From NCBI GenBank assembly GCA_963930655.1, contig OZ005603.1, positions 10,625,001 through 10,689,000 on the forward strand: a DNA stretch of 64,000 bases, written 5' to 3'. The stretch comes from Myrica gale. Its lineage: Eukaryota; Streptophyta; Magnoliopsida; Fagales; Myricaceae. How positions within the stretch are numbered: position 1 is the stretch's first letter; every line of letters starts with the position of its first letter. Positions 10,401-20,000 of the stretch are shown here, piece by piece. The position numbers were made by a program, and so were the translations under genes. Below the pieces are notes generated by a model. That model was not told the DNA's origin. It did no database searches and was given only the letters and a program-made list of their open reading frames with translations.

Positions 10401-10461
10401 CAGAAAAACTCAACAGGTTGGAGAACAATATATCTTGGCCCCAAAAGCAATGAAGTCTTTC

Positions 10462-10516
10462 TTTGGAAATTAATTTTTTTTTTCCTAAGCAAACAATCAT
10501 ATGGTTTGGAAAGTAA
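10462..10516 (-). mobile_element. Very short A-tailed insert with 12-bp flanking repeats
   Basis: tttggaaattaa (10462-10473) and tttggaaagtaa (10505-10516) flank a 31-bp insert that on the minus strand ends gcttagg plus ten As. The end is the same type as the LINE-like 3' end at 739-750 (GCTTAG before As). It is best read as an extremely 5'-truncated LINE insertion. Confidence 0.6.
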
Positions 10517-11025
10517 CAAAATTGGCAAGTTCGTTTTGTCAAAATCTTAAAAATTTGAATCTAATTTTCTAAAATTACAATCTCAATATTATTTCTACAC
10601 AAATACCAATACAATTTAATATTATCTTTTTTTTTTACAAACATCAATACAAGTCAACACATTTTACACAAATACCATTAAAACACAAATATCACGTAAA
10701 AATTCTCAATCCCTTCGGCAACTATCTTCCAAAGCCAGAACAAACAGCCATAATTCCCTCTCCTATCTGTTTCTTTATTTATCCATTATTTTATTTATGT
10801 ATCTAGTTATAATTGTGCTGTACAAAGATATGCTCTTCTTCGGCCCTCCCACCCCCCATACAGCCTGATCTATGTAGTTCTTAAAGGAACAAAAACTGAC
10901 AGTACAGATAAAGCACATCTAAGGACATCATAGAACTGCTCTATTACCAATATTGGACATCGCCATTGAATATTCGTAGAACAAGAAAGAGACCTGAGGA
11001 TATGGAAAAGGTTCTTATGCGGTCT

Positions 11026-12117
11026 TTACCTCGCGTTGTTCCGATCTGTTGTTTTTCCTTGTCCCATGACAAGGATCCCGATGCCATGCTGGGAGATGAG
11101 TTTTACAATGCCCTTCGCAATATCATCATCTTCAATGAGTAGTATCCGTGCCGATACCTAGATTTAAAAAACGGTAGTGCCGAAAGAAATCAGGTAACTA
11201 AGCAATTTTTCCGATCCACTGATTTGTTGACGAACTTGGAAACCCGCCGCCTAACATGTGAGTTGTTTTATTCCTTTAAATAATGTTGAACTTGTTATGG
11301 CAAAACTAAACACATTTAGGTTCCAGTAAAAGGAAAATTAAGCGAGAGAACAAGAAGTAGGAACGTCGTACCAGGGCTACCTTAGGTGATCTCTGTTTAC
11401 AAATTAAATTACTTGCAAAGAAAACAAACAAAAATGTAACAAGAAAATGTTGTAAAAGAGATAAGAAGTAGATTTATACTCCCAGGTCACGACAGATATC
11501 TACGTATCCATCCAGGTGATTCCGGCGCGGTGATCCCCAGGATATCACTGCAAAGTAAGAAAAACCAAAAAAAAATGCCTCATTACAGGACGTACTGAAA
11601 GAAAAAAAAAAATTTAGTCCACAATTAGCACTCATTAATTTGGATTTTCAAGCTTAGTGTATAGTTTTTTTCAAGTCAGTTTCACAGGTCTAATTGGAAT
11701 ACTTTCTTTTCTCAGAAAAACTAGAAAAATCTCGAAAGGAGTATTTACAACAGCAACTATATATCAAAGAGATAAACGCTCATCGTTTTTGTCATTTGGA
11801 GTTCACCATAAATAAAGTCAACCGAGAACAATTTCAAGAAATAGCAAAAAAATGAACATCAAATGGCGGTACGTAGATCGATAATTCCCTTAAAAACTTA
11901 AAAGTTTCATATACATAGACATTTAGATAGACATGGTCGATCGCCTATATATATACAAATGAATTATAAGGAACCTACTAGGTAAATCAACGTGAAGGAT
12001 GCAAATCCCCTTTCCTTCAAAGTTGCGCAAGGTCCATAGCAGGATTAGTTTGTTCTTTATCACATCGCCTCCCACAGCAACGAATATCTCATGATTCTTT
12101 TTCCCGCGGCTTGCCAT
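11026..12117 (-). CDS. Small USP (universal stress protein)-domain protein, three exons
   Basis: Exons assembled by eye: 12117-11979 (ATG at 12117), 11547-11480, 11157-11026 (TAA at 11028-11026). Introns have GT-AG ends and the phases join (phase 1, then phase 0), giving 112 residues. The product has the USP fold segments found at the N-terminus of plant U-box/USP kinases: IFVAVGGDV near residues 11-19, CILHVDLP near 38-45, LDGYVDICRDLG near 58-69, then RILLIEDDDIAKGIVKLI and LVMG in exon 3. It is shorter than family members between HVDLP and the LDxY helix, and there is no kinase or U-box part, so it is either a stand-alone USP gene or a truncated gene relic. A TATA-like atatataatt lies about 210 bases upstream of the ATG (12331-12340). 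Expression is unproven. Confidence 0.65.
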
Positions 12118-13020
12118 TCTTCCTGTTACCCCGATGTCGTACTAGAAAGCTATTATAATCGAAAACCTCACAAGCCAATGAGCTCACCTTGCACAGCCAA
12201 GATATATTATGAGTACTGGAGACCTCATTCTGGGACAGTACCGTTGTAGTTCCCTCCACCTGGGAACTTATTGATCATCAGAAAACAAACTATATACCTC
12301 TTTCAGCTTCCTCTGCTTCAACCTTATGCTATATATAATTACCACCTTCACTTTCTAGCGACAGAAGAAACGAACAATAATAGAACTTTTTGAAAAGAGC
12401 AATTGCTGAAAGCCTTTGATGGTTTCCGTGAGGTTTCTCATCAGGTCTATGGATAATGGATGTGAGGTTGGGAATTGAAGTCATGCTGTCGGGCAGGCAA
12501 ACACTTATTTATCGGAATATTTTTTAATTGAATATTACTTTATCCACTTATATAAAATATATATATATACATATATCATGAAAGTTTGTCCTACAGATTT
12601 TCTTCCAGCTTCAATCTTCAAAGAGGATTTCTCAAAATAATGGCCAAACAAGATTTCTCAAAATAATTGCCAACTGTCAAAAGATATTTATAACCTTTTT
12701 CTGAACTTTAATTGTGATATAACGTGGGATCGTTAGGGATCTCAGATCCCAACTGTAGGATCATATAGAAACTTATTTTTTATTATTTTCCTTATATTTT
12801 TATATTCCAAATTTTAGACCTCTATTAATTATGATAATGTCCATTAATATATCACAATTTACCTCCCAAAAAAGATAAGTTTGATTTGTAAAATATTTCT
12901 TTGGTTAACAATCATTCACTTATCTAACATTCCACTCTTACGAGAGAATCTTTTCCCAATAGGGTGACAACTATGCTCAGCTTCAACTACCGCCGCAGAT
13001 TTTGCTAATCCAAACATGGA
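12118..13020. other. Upstream/intergenic AT-rich DNA
   Basis: It probably includes the promoter of the minus-strand USP gene near 12.12-12.4 kb. Beyond the TATA-like sequence I see no gene, tRNA or clear repeat. Confidence 0.4.
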
Positions 13021-13029
13021 CTCAGTGGT

Positions 13030-13735
13030 CATAGTTTATCTTGACTTGTGAAGTAGGTGCCCTCTTCTCTTCTCGAGAGTCAACGGCAGGGCATGGGAAC
13101 CACATGTAAGAATCACATTTTATACTTCCTGCAGCGAGGTCCTGACTCCTGAACTGATATCGGGGCGAGTGCTTTCTTTGCGCTGATGTACTCATCCTAT
13201 AACGGGTGAGTTTTCTTATCCTTCTATATGTATAGATTCCTGTTAGCATTAGTTAAGTTTAGGAATTTGGAAGAAAATGATCGAGCCCAGGACACAACTC
13301 GTAAGCTTTTTTTCTTTTCTTTTCTCAATAAATTACGCAATATTAGATGCATTTAGTAAGAGTTATCATATTACCAGATATCCCGGGAATACACTGATTG
13401 TCTGGTGTTTGTCAAAGCGGCAAAGGAGACCCTGCCCTCTGCTGTTGATATCATAGTTTATTGAGACTGGTGAAAGTCTGAAAGAGGTCCTTCCCTCTTC
13501 TTTAGAGTCCAGGGCATGGGAGCCAGATCGAAGATTTTAATGTCTTATACTTCCCACAGCGAGGTCCTGAACACAATCTCCGGTCGTGGGTACTGACTTC
13601 TTTGCGCTGATATACTCATTCTGTTGCAGGTTAGTGCTCCTAATCCATATATATATATACTACTGCTATTAGCATTAGTTGAGTTTCATATGCATTTGGA
13701 AGAAAATGATCGACACTAAGACACAACACTCTCTC
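13030..13735. repeat. Diverged direct duplication, period about 427 bp
   Basis: The block at about 13030-13300 recurs at about 13453-13730. Shared landmarks in order: gtgaa(g) lead, ccctcttct, agggcatggga, ttatacttcc, gcgaggtcctga (13134 and 13559), tttgcgctgat, tagcattagtt, ttggaagaaaatgatcga (13267 and 13696), acacaac. Indels separate the copies. No protein is recognised in either strand. It lies upstream of the NLR gene. Confidence 0.7.
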
Positions 13736-14170
13736 TTTTGATACCGCTTCAATGTCACGTTTTCTAGCTCGTTCCACGTTAGGAAATCAATGGAAAATAT
13801 TACAAATTTCGAAAAATTAAAAGAAATTAAAACGAACATTAATGTAATCTAACTGAAAAACTAAAAATAAAATAAAGTTCTGCAAATTAAAAAAAAAACA
13901 TAAGCAAATGGGGGGTGGGGGGTTAACCCCATCCCTAGTGCCATGGTCGCGACGAAGAAGAGGGGCGGGCTCCCCTCCTCCACACCTTCGCAGGGTAATT
14001 AGCGTAAGAAAATAGGCCTTCAAACCGTTAACAGAGCGTAAAGTATCAATGGAATCCTGGAGAAACACCTTTTCTCTTACTAGATTAGAAATTTAAAAAC
14101 TTTGGAAAAGAAAAAAGAACCACAATTATATGAATGTATAAAAACTGATTCATCTTTCTCTAGTCCATGA

Positions 14171-14309
14171 TTTTTTTTTTCCAAGCAAGTACTTCATTGA
14201 TGCAAAGAAAGGATCCTAATAAGAGGTACAAAACAAAGATATCGGAACCAACTCCAAAGAGAAGAAAACAGCTCAAACAGAGCAAACAAATAAAATTACA
14301 AAGAAGTAG
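14171..14309 (-). mobile_element. LINE 3'-end fragment (A-tail on minus strand)
   Basis: Poly-T at 14171-14180 followed by ccaagcaagtacttcattga, i.e. on the minus strand a LINE-like 3' end (aatgaagtacttgcttgg then As). A related sequence at about 21250-21325 has the same flanks (ttatatgaa...actgattcatct...agtccat, then gatttgattgtgaagatgtt) without the insert, which marks the insert's limits. It is about 140 bp long, with only a very short possible target repeat (gatt). Confidence 0.7.
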
Positions 14310-14455
14310 GATTGATTTGATTGTGAAGATGTTGTATAGCTTTTGTAAATATCACTACATGAGTTCAACTAGCAATTGTGGAATCTAGTTAGCATGTTTT
14401 GACTAATCGTCCCCCCAATCAACCACTTGACTAAACTGAGAACTCATTCTTCATT

Positions 14456-17400
14456 TTGTTGTCAATGTTTGATTGTCTTTGTAACATAGATATGGCTGGA
14501 GCAGCAGCTTCTGTAGCAGCAGTTTCTGCAACAACAACAGAGACGTACAAAACTGGAGTAACAATCGTAAGTTACTTAGGGAACAAAATTAATGATGCAA
14601 AAAAATTGGATGACAATTGGACAAGGTTGGAAGCAGAAGCAAAGAAGCTGACGGATAGGAGGGATGATTTATTGGCTGAAGAAAAGAAATGCAAGACAAA
14701 GCAGATAAGTAATGAATGCCAATCTTGGATTTCTAGGGTCACGAGGAGCGAAGTGGAGGTAGAAGAACTAAAGACCAAGTACACAGGAGAAAAAGGCAAA
14801 GAAAGGAACATGTTCAATTGGCTTCGGCTTTGGTCACGCGCTAAAGTTAGCAAAAAAATTGCGGAGAAGTGTGAGGATCTGCGTGGACTTTACTCGGAGA
14901 GAGAGAAGTTTGTGACAAGAATACTGGTTGAGAGATTGCCAGAAGCTGTAAAGCATAGGGATGCCCCCAACATAAAAGACAAGCCATCTCTTTATTGGGC
15001 TGTTGAAGAGATACTGAGCCATCTTAGAGATAATAATGTAAGAAGAGTTGGACTTTGGGGAATGGCAGGAGTTGGGAAAACAGCCATAATGCAGAACTTG
15101 AATAATAATGAAGATATTGCGAAAATGTTCGACATTGTCATTTGGATCACTGTATCGAAGGACGGGAACGAAGAAAGGGTGCAACGCGCAATTATAGAGC
15201 GGCTGAAACTGAATGTGGAAGGCATCACTGACTCTTGGGAAATTGGAAGGCAAATATCTGTGGAGTTGGAATCCAAAAAGTATCTGCTTCTTTTGGATGA
15301 AGTTTGGGACATTCTTGATCTACGTTTGATAGGAATACGTGATAATTCCCAAAAGGATGGTAAGGTGGTATTGGCAACCAGGTATCGTGATATTTGTTTC
15401 GACATGGAATCTGATCACCAGATTAATTTGAAACGATTGTCAGAAGCTGATGCAAATAAAATATTCAGGGAAAAAGTGGGTCCCAATGTATTAAATCTTC
15501 CAGGTATTGAATCAATAGCCCTTCGAGTTGTACGTGAGTGTGCGGGTTTGCCGCTCCTTATAGACAGGGTAGGAGGAGCCTTCAGAAAAAAGAACAACTC
15601 TCTCTTGTGGAATGATGGACTAAGGAATTTGCGGAGATGGCCTAGTATCAAAGTCTATGGCATGGATGAATTGATTGAGTTCCTGAAGTTTTGTTATGAA
15701 GATCTAGATGGTGAGGATAAAAAGGTATGTTTCCTTTACAATGCATTATATCCTGAAGACTATGAGATCAATGCAGATTATTTGTTGGAATGTTGGAGAG
15801 CTGAAGGTTTTATTCATGACGCCAATGGGTTTAGAGTCGCTCGTGAAAAAGGGCATACAATATTATATGACCTTCTCAACGTTTCCTTATTGGAGATGGG
15901 TGAGAAGATGAATCATGTAAGGATGAACAAAGTATTGCGAAATATGGCTCTTAAGATTTCCTCACAAAGCAATAATGGTAAAATGTTGGTGGAAGCTGGT
16001 AAGGGGCTGCGAGAGCCTCCCAATGATGTGGAATGGCAGTGGCCAAATCGAATCTCCTTGATGGATAACCAATTATGCACTTTACCGGAGACGCCTGATT
16101 GCAACAATCTTTCAACACTGTTCCTACAAGGGAATTGCAGCCTAGAAGTGATTCCTGAGTCATTCTTCAGATTCATGCAAAATTTACGAGTTTTGGACTT
16201 GCATTGCACTAGAATTACATCATTACCACCATCTGTATCTTGGTTGAAGTGTCTGAGAGCGCTGTATCTGAATTATTGCTCCCATTTAATGGAACTTCCA
16301 TTTAGCCTGAACGAACTTATGGATCTTGAGGTGCTTGATATTCGAGGAACTGGGATTAACAATGTACCAATTCAGATTGGATGTTTGCTTCAGTTGAAGT
16401 GTTTGCGTATGTCATTATCAAATTTAAATGCAGAACAATCAAAGGATGTGGAACTTCATCGCAATGTATTGTCAAAACTTTCTTTGTTGGAAGAACTAAT
16501 TCTTGATGTAAATCCAAGTGATCAAAGATGGGAGGCAGACATGAAATCTATTGTTGAGGAGGTGGCTACCTTAAAGCACTTGAATTCGCTTTCACTTTGC
16601 TTTCCTGGGGTGGATTCTCTTAAAATTTTCACTTCAAAGAGTCACTCATGGAACAATTCAGGCTTTATATTTCAATTTTCTGTTGGCTATCATGACTCAA
16701 GCAGCATGTATCGGATTCTTGATTTTTTGGAGTATCAAATTTGGAAATGTTTCAAGTATGTTAATGGTGCAGGAGCAGATCTTGCAATTTCTGCTGTTCT
16801 TACAAAAGCAGAAGCATTCGAATTGATCAAGCACAAGGGAGTTTCAAAACTATCTGATTTTGGTGTAGAGAGCTTAAATGAGATGCGAGTTTGTCTGATT
16901 GAAGAGTGTGATGAAATTGAAACGATTGTTGATGGTAACAGCATAACTGAATGCATGTTAAGAAGGTTAGAAAAGTTGCTCATAAACAATGTTCCAAAGT
17001 TGATAAGTATTTGGGAAGGAGTTATTCATGCCGAAAGTCTTTGTCAACTTAGAACTCTAACTTTATGTAAATGCATGAAGTTAAAGAAGATATTCTCCAA
17101 TGGAATGATTAAACAACTTTCCAAGCTTCAAAACTTAACCGTTGAAGACTGTCCTGAAATTGAAGAGATAATTATGGAGTCTGAAAATAACAGGTTGGAA
17201 CTTGATGCTCTTCCAAGTTTGAAGACACTAGTACTTGTTGATCTTCCAAAGGTAATAAGCATCTGGGTTGATGACTCAATGAAGTGGTCATCTTTAGAGA
17301 CGCTGAAGATATTTATGTGTCCTTTGCTAACCAAATTGCCCTTCAACAATGAGAATGCACTCCAATTGAGGCGTATTGAATGCCAGAACTTATGGTCGAC

Positions 17401-17461
17401 TGCACTGGAATGGCTAGAAGATTCCATTAAACAAAGATTAGAGCAGCTATTTGTCTATTGA
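14456..17461 (+). CDS. CNL-type NLR disease resistance protein (RPS2/RPS5/At4g27190-like), single exon
   Basis: Intracellular immune receptor of up to 1001 residues, intact. The frame opens at 14456, but Met13 (14492, MAGAAASVAAVSATTTETY) is the likelier start because the coiled-coil region begins there. Motifs (numbered from the first Met): P-loop GMAGVGKT 202-209, kinase-2 LLLLDEVWD about 277-285, RNBS-B VVLATRYRD, GLPL 364-367, RNBS-D region CFLYNALYPEDYEI, and MNK at 490-492 where MHD is usual, in VRMNKVLRNMALKIS. Leucine-rich repeats fill about 530-1000, with FLQGNCSLEVIPESFF and LRVLDLHCTRITSLPPS as examples. The stop lies inside the first 54-bp tandem repeat. No kinase-2, P-loop or GLPL residue is lost, so ATP binding should be intact. 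The role in effector-triggered immunity is inferred from the family. Confidence 0.95.
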   Translation: MLSMFDCLCNIDMAGAAASVAAVSATTTETYKTGVTIVSYLGNKINDAKKLDDNWTRLEAEAKKLTDRRDDLLAEEKKCKTKQISNECQSWISRVTRSEVEVEELKTKYTGEKGKERNMFNWLRLWSRAKVSKKIAEKCEDLRGLYSEREKFVTRILVERLPEAVKHRDAPNIKDKPSLYWAVEEILSHLRDNNVRRVGLWGMAGVGKTAIMQNLNNNEDIAKMFDIVIWITVSKDGNEERVQRAIIERLKLNVEGITDSWEIGRQISVELESKKYLLLLDEVWDILDLRLIGIRDNSQKDGKVVLATRYRDICFDMESDHQINLKRLSEADANKIFREKVGPNVLNLPGIESIALRVVRECAGLPLLIDRVGGAFRKKNNSLLWNDGLRNLRRWPSIKVYGMDELIEFLKFCYEDLDGEDKKVCFLYNALYPEDYEINADYLLECWRAEGFIHDANGFRVAREKGHTILYDLLNVSLLEMGEKMNHVRMNKVLRNMALKISSQSNNGKMLVEAGKGLREPPNDVEWQWPNRISLMDNQLCTLPETPDCNNLSTLFLQGNCSLEVIPESFFRFMQNLRVLDLHCTRITSLPPSVSWLKCLRALYLNYCSHLMELPFSLNELMDLEVLDIRGTGINNVPIQIGCLLQLKCLRMSLSNLNAEQSKDVELHRNVLSKLSLLEELILDVNPSDQRWEADMKSIVEEVATLKHLNSLSLCFPGVDSLKIFTSKSHSWNNSGFIFQFSVGYHDSSSMYRILDFLEYQIWKCFKYVNGAGADLAISAVLTKAEAFELIKHKGVSKLSDFGVESLNEMRVCLIEECDEIETIVDGNSITECMLRRLEKLLINNVPKLISIWEGVIHAESLCQLRTLTLCKCMKLKKIFSNGMIKQLSKLQNLTVEDCPEIEEIIMESENNRLELDALPSLKTLVLVDLPKVISIWVDDSMKWSSLETLKIFMCPLLTKLPFNNENALQLRRIECQNLWSTALEWLEDSIKQRLEQLFVY

Positions 17462-17612
17462 CATTTGGTTTGTAAGATTGATATGAGATTGTACTGGAGA
17501 TGTTTGTTTTATTGACATTTGGTTTGTAAGATTGATATGAGATTGTCCTAGATATGTTTGCTATATTGACATTCGGTTTGTAAGATTAAGATACTTTAGA
17601 GATGATGTTTGT
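17457..17612 (+). repeat. 54-bp tandem repeat at the NLR stop codon and 3' UTR
   Basis: Three units start with attgacattt/attgacattc at 17457, 17511 and 17565, spaced exactly 54 bases; the third is partial and more diverged. The NLR stop TGA (17459-17461) is inside the first unit, so the unit begins in the last codons of the gene. The repeat would lie in the mRNA 3' end. Confidence 0.85.
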
Positions 17613-17776
17613 TTGTGTTTTTTAAAATATTTTTTTTTGTAATGATTAATTTTTTTTAGATATGTTTTTTTGAATATTTGTGAGAGTAGTGGAGTTCATA
17701 AAAAAGATGTTTAGAAGGAGGAAGTTTTTGTTTTGAAGAATCTGAAAGTAAATATTTGGAAAGAAAAGTTTTATTG

Positions 17777-18376
17777 ACCATTATTGCTTTGTGAGGAAAT
17801 CTTAAGAGCCATAATTCGCAATACTCTGTTCATCCTTACATGATTCATCTTCTCACCCATCTCCTACAAAGAAACGTTGATAAGTTTGTATGCCCTTTCA
17901 GGGGCTGCTCAACCTTTTTGGGTGCAAGAATTTATTGTGAATGATACTATTATTTTGAAAAGTGACATGAATAGTGCTAGTTTATAGGATGTGTTATTTA
18001 TTTCTAATTTTTAAATATTCTTATTTTATAGACTTTTAATTAAGTTTTATCTGAAAAAGTTTTAGACTTTTTATTCTTATTAATTTTGAATTTTGTTATA
18101 ATATAGAGCCTTCATAATTTAAATTTTTTTTATTTTACTATAATATATGATCTTTATAATAGGGGGTCTTAGGAAATTGCCTCACCTGCCTACCCATTTC
18201 AGCCGCCTCTGTGCCCTTTTTTCACGTGTAACTCTAAACTCATTGGCTTTGGCTTTCACGTGTAACTCTAAACTCATTGGCATCATGAATAAAACCTTCA
18301 GCTCTTCAACATTCCAACAAATAATCTGCATTGATCTCATATTCTTCAGGATATAATGCGTTGTAAAGGAAACATA
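17777..18376 (-). pseudogene. Antisense copy of the NLR ARC2/MHD segment, split by a MITE
   Basis: 17777-17898 is the reverse complement of NLR positions 15979-15848, and 18212-18376 is the reverse complement of about 15855-15726, together covering 254 bases of the gene (RNBS-D to just after the MNK motif, residues about 424-508). Identity is roughly 90-95% by eye, with a 10-base deletion in the first block and a local duplication of about 28 bases in the second (tttcacgtgtaactctaaac at about 18220 and 18254). The two blocks were one until a MITE entered at 17899-18211. No match extends beyond these limits, so only this segment was copied and inverted. It has no coding potential of its own. 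Confidence 0.88.
17899..18211. mobile_element. 313-bp hAT-like MITE with perfect 8-bp target duplication
   Basis: Flanked by tgcccttt at 17891-17898 and 18212-18219. Left end caggggctgctcaacc and right end (reverse complement) cagaggcggctgaaatggg are related inverted ends of the CAGGGGC type. It interrupts the antisense NLR fragment: the NLR match resumes directly at the second copy of the 8-mer. The interior is AT-rich and non-coding. Confidence 0.85.
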
Positions 18377-18499
18377 TTATGTGAGTTTGGAGAGTGTTAG
18401 ACAAAATAGATTGACCATATACTCTTTAATATTTTTCATGTAAAGTTTTAGGCAGTATAAATTCAGTATGATATTCATATATTGTGTTTATCTCTTACA

Positions 18500-18840
18500 T
18501 TAATTTTTTTGTTATAATATAGCGCCTTCATAATTTAATATTTTTTTATTTTACTATAATAGGGGGCCTTAGAAGATCGTCTCACCTACCTACACCTTTC
18601 AACCGCCCCTGCCAAACGACCATACAAAATAACTCCATCAAACTGCAGACGATTGAAAATCATCGTCACCATAGTACTAATGGTGCATTTTTAAAGGGCG
18701 TAAAGTACTTTGAAATCAATTTTCTTCTTATTAATTTTAATTTTACTATAATATAGCGCCTTCATAATTTAACATTTTTTTATTTTATTATAATAGGAGG
18801 CGTTAGGAGAATCAGCCGCCCCTGCCAAACAACCATAGAA
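18500..18840. repeat. Two partial copies of the same MITE with duplicated flank
   Basis: 18500-18616 and about 18725-18829 both carry the right half of the MITE at 17899-18211 (tataatatagcgccttcata, attttactataatagg, then cagccgcccctg or a variant). Both are followed by the same non-MITE flank ccaaac(g/a)accata(c/g)aaaataactc, so the pair arose by local duplication of about 216 bp rather than by two transpositions. The phrase aactctgaacaataaatt also recurs at 18844 and 18903. Confidence 0.7.
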
Positions 18841-19100
18841 AATAACTCTGAACAATAAATTATCTTGGAGGGCATAAAATCATCTGGTTTAACGGTCAAA
18901 TCCAACTCTGAACAATAAATTTTTTTTTTTATCAACTTGAGATGCATAATCAGACCAATTGAAACTTAGGGGGACACTTTGATTTTGTTCCATTGATCAA
19001 GAATTTCGATTTCTGAGAAGCATCATAGATATAGGCATGAGCTTTGCTAAACATCTATTCTCCTAATAGCCATGTTTGAATGAACTAATCAAATTGGAAT

Positions 19101-19260
19101 TTTGCCTTAGTCTCTAAGTTTTGTACTCATTTCATTTTTAGTCCTCCATTTACATGGGTCAAAATTTTAGTTCCCAAGTTTGCTACCTTTTAAAAAAATT
19201 ATCCTTCCGTTACCCCTGCGTCACTCCTACAATTTGCGATTCTCTCCTAAACGACACACA
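19101..19260. other. Fragment resembling one arm of a fold-back element
   Basis: The run ttagtctctaagttttgtac...tttttagtcctccatttaca...aaattttagttcccaagttt resembles the arms of the fold-back element at 42215-42562 and likely derives from a related family. Ends are not defined. Confidence 0.35.
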
Positions 19261-19628
19261 TTTCCCACCCTAAAATGAAACGGTGAGTTCCGCAATTTGC
19301 CAATTTTTCCCCCGCGTTCGTCACCCATCTCTTTCTTCCTCAAAGGGTTCTCGTTGTTGTGCATCCAAACCTTGAGGAGCCGTTGGCGAAGGATATGGAC
19401 TAGAAGGGCTGTCTGTGGTGGGGTTTCAGTATCTGTATCTGGGGTTTGGGTGGGGGACGTGCTGGTGGCGGTGGGGTTCAAGTCCATGGCTGAGCCGGGC
19501 ATGAAATGTCTGGGCTTGGGGAGTTCTTTAGAAAATGGATTGTGATTCGTGAAAGGGCCCGGGAATAAGAAGTCGATGGCTCGAGAGAAAACAATGATGA
19601 TGAGAAATAAAAGGCTTGTCAAAGAAGT

Positions 19629-19676
19629 GACCCTGTCTGGATGATTTAGAAAAAAAAAAAAGACCCTGTCTGGATG
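19629..19676 (+). mobile_element. 18-bp A-tailed insert with perfect 15-bp target duplication
   Basis: gaccctgtctggatg at 19629-19643 and 19662-19676 flank the insert atttag plus twelve As. Removing the insert and one repeat joins the minus-strand coding-like fragment at 19680-19990 to its left flank. The insert is read as an extreme 5'-truncated LINE copy reduced to its tail. Confidence 0.75.
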
Positions 19677-19679
19677 GGC

Positions 19680-20000
19680 CTCCAACAAAGAGATTTGTCC
19701 AACCATTTCTCAACTGGGGTAAAAAATGCTTGGCCTGCAGCTTCCAAAGCATTAGTTCATAGCTGCAGAAGTTCTAAGAAAGCACTGCACCGAGAGAATG
19801 TGATGAATGTCCGGATGGCGAGAGGCAAAACCACTTCTTTGACAAGGAATAGCAACTCGGACACCTTGAGCTCAACAAGTACAGGGTCACGACCAAATCT
19901 AAACAACAAGAAACACGATGCCCAGATATGTTCAGAGTGCTGAGCTATTGATCCACGACCGATCACAGCTTGAACCATTGCTTGTGAAGCTCCATTCACC
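19680..20000 (-). pseudogene. Unrecognised decayed coding fragment
   Basis: The minus-strand frame from 19999 to 19757 reads like real protein (VKEVVLPLAIRTFITFSRCS) and, after a stop at 19757-19759, continues in the same frame with ALEAAGQAFFTPVEKWLDKS. I do not recognise the family. The 15-bp-flanked A-tailed insert lies at its downstream end. It is probably a gene remnant carried or left here; the antisense plus-strand ORF is treated as its shadow. Confidence 0.35.

Noticed and set aside
14572..17427. Many minus-strand ORFs opposite the NLR
   Set aside because: They are antisense shadows of the NLR frame; no splice structure or family match.
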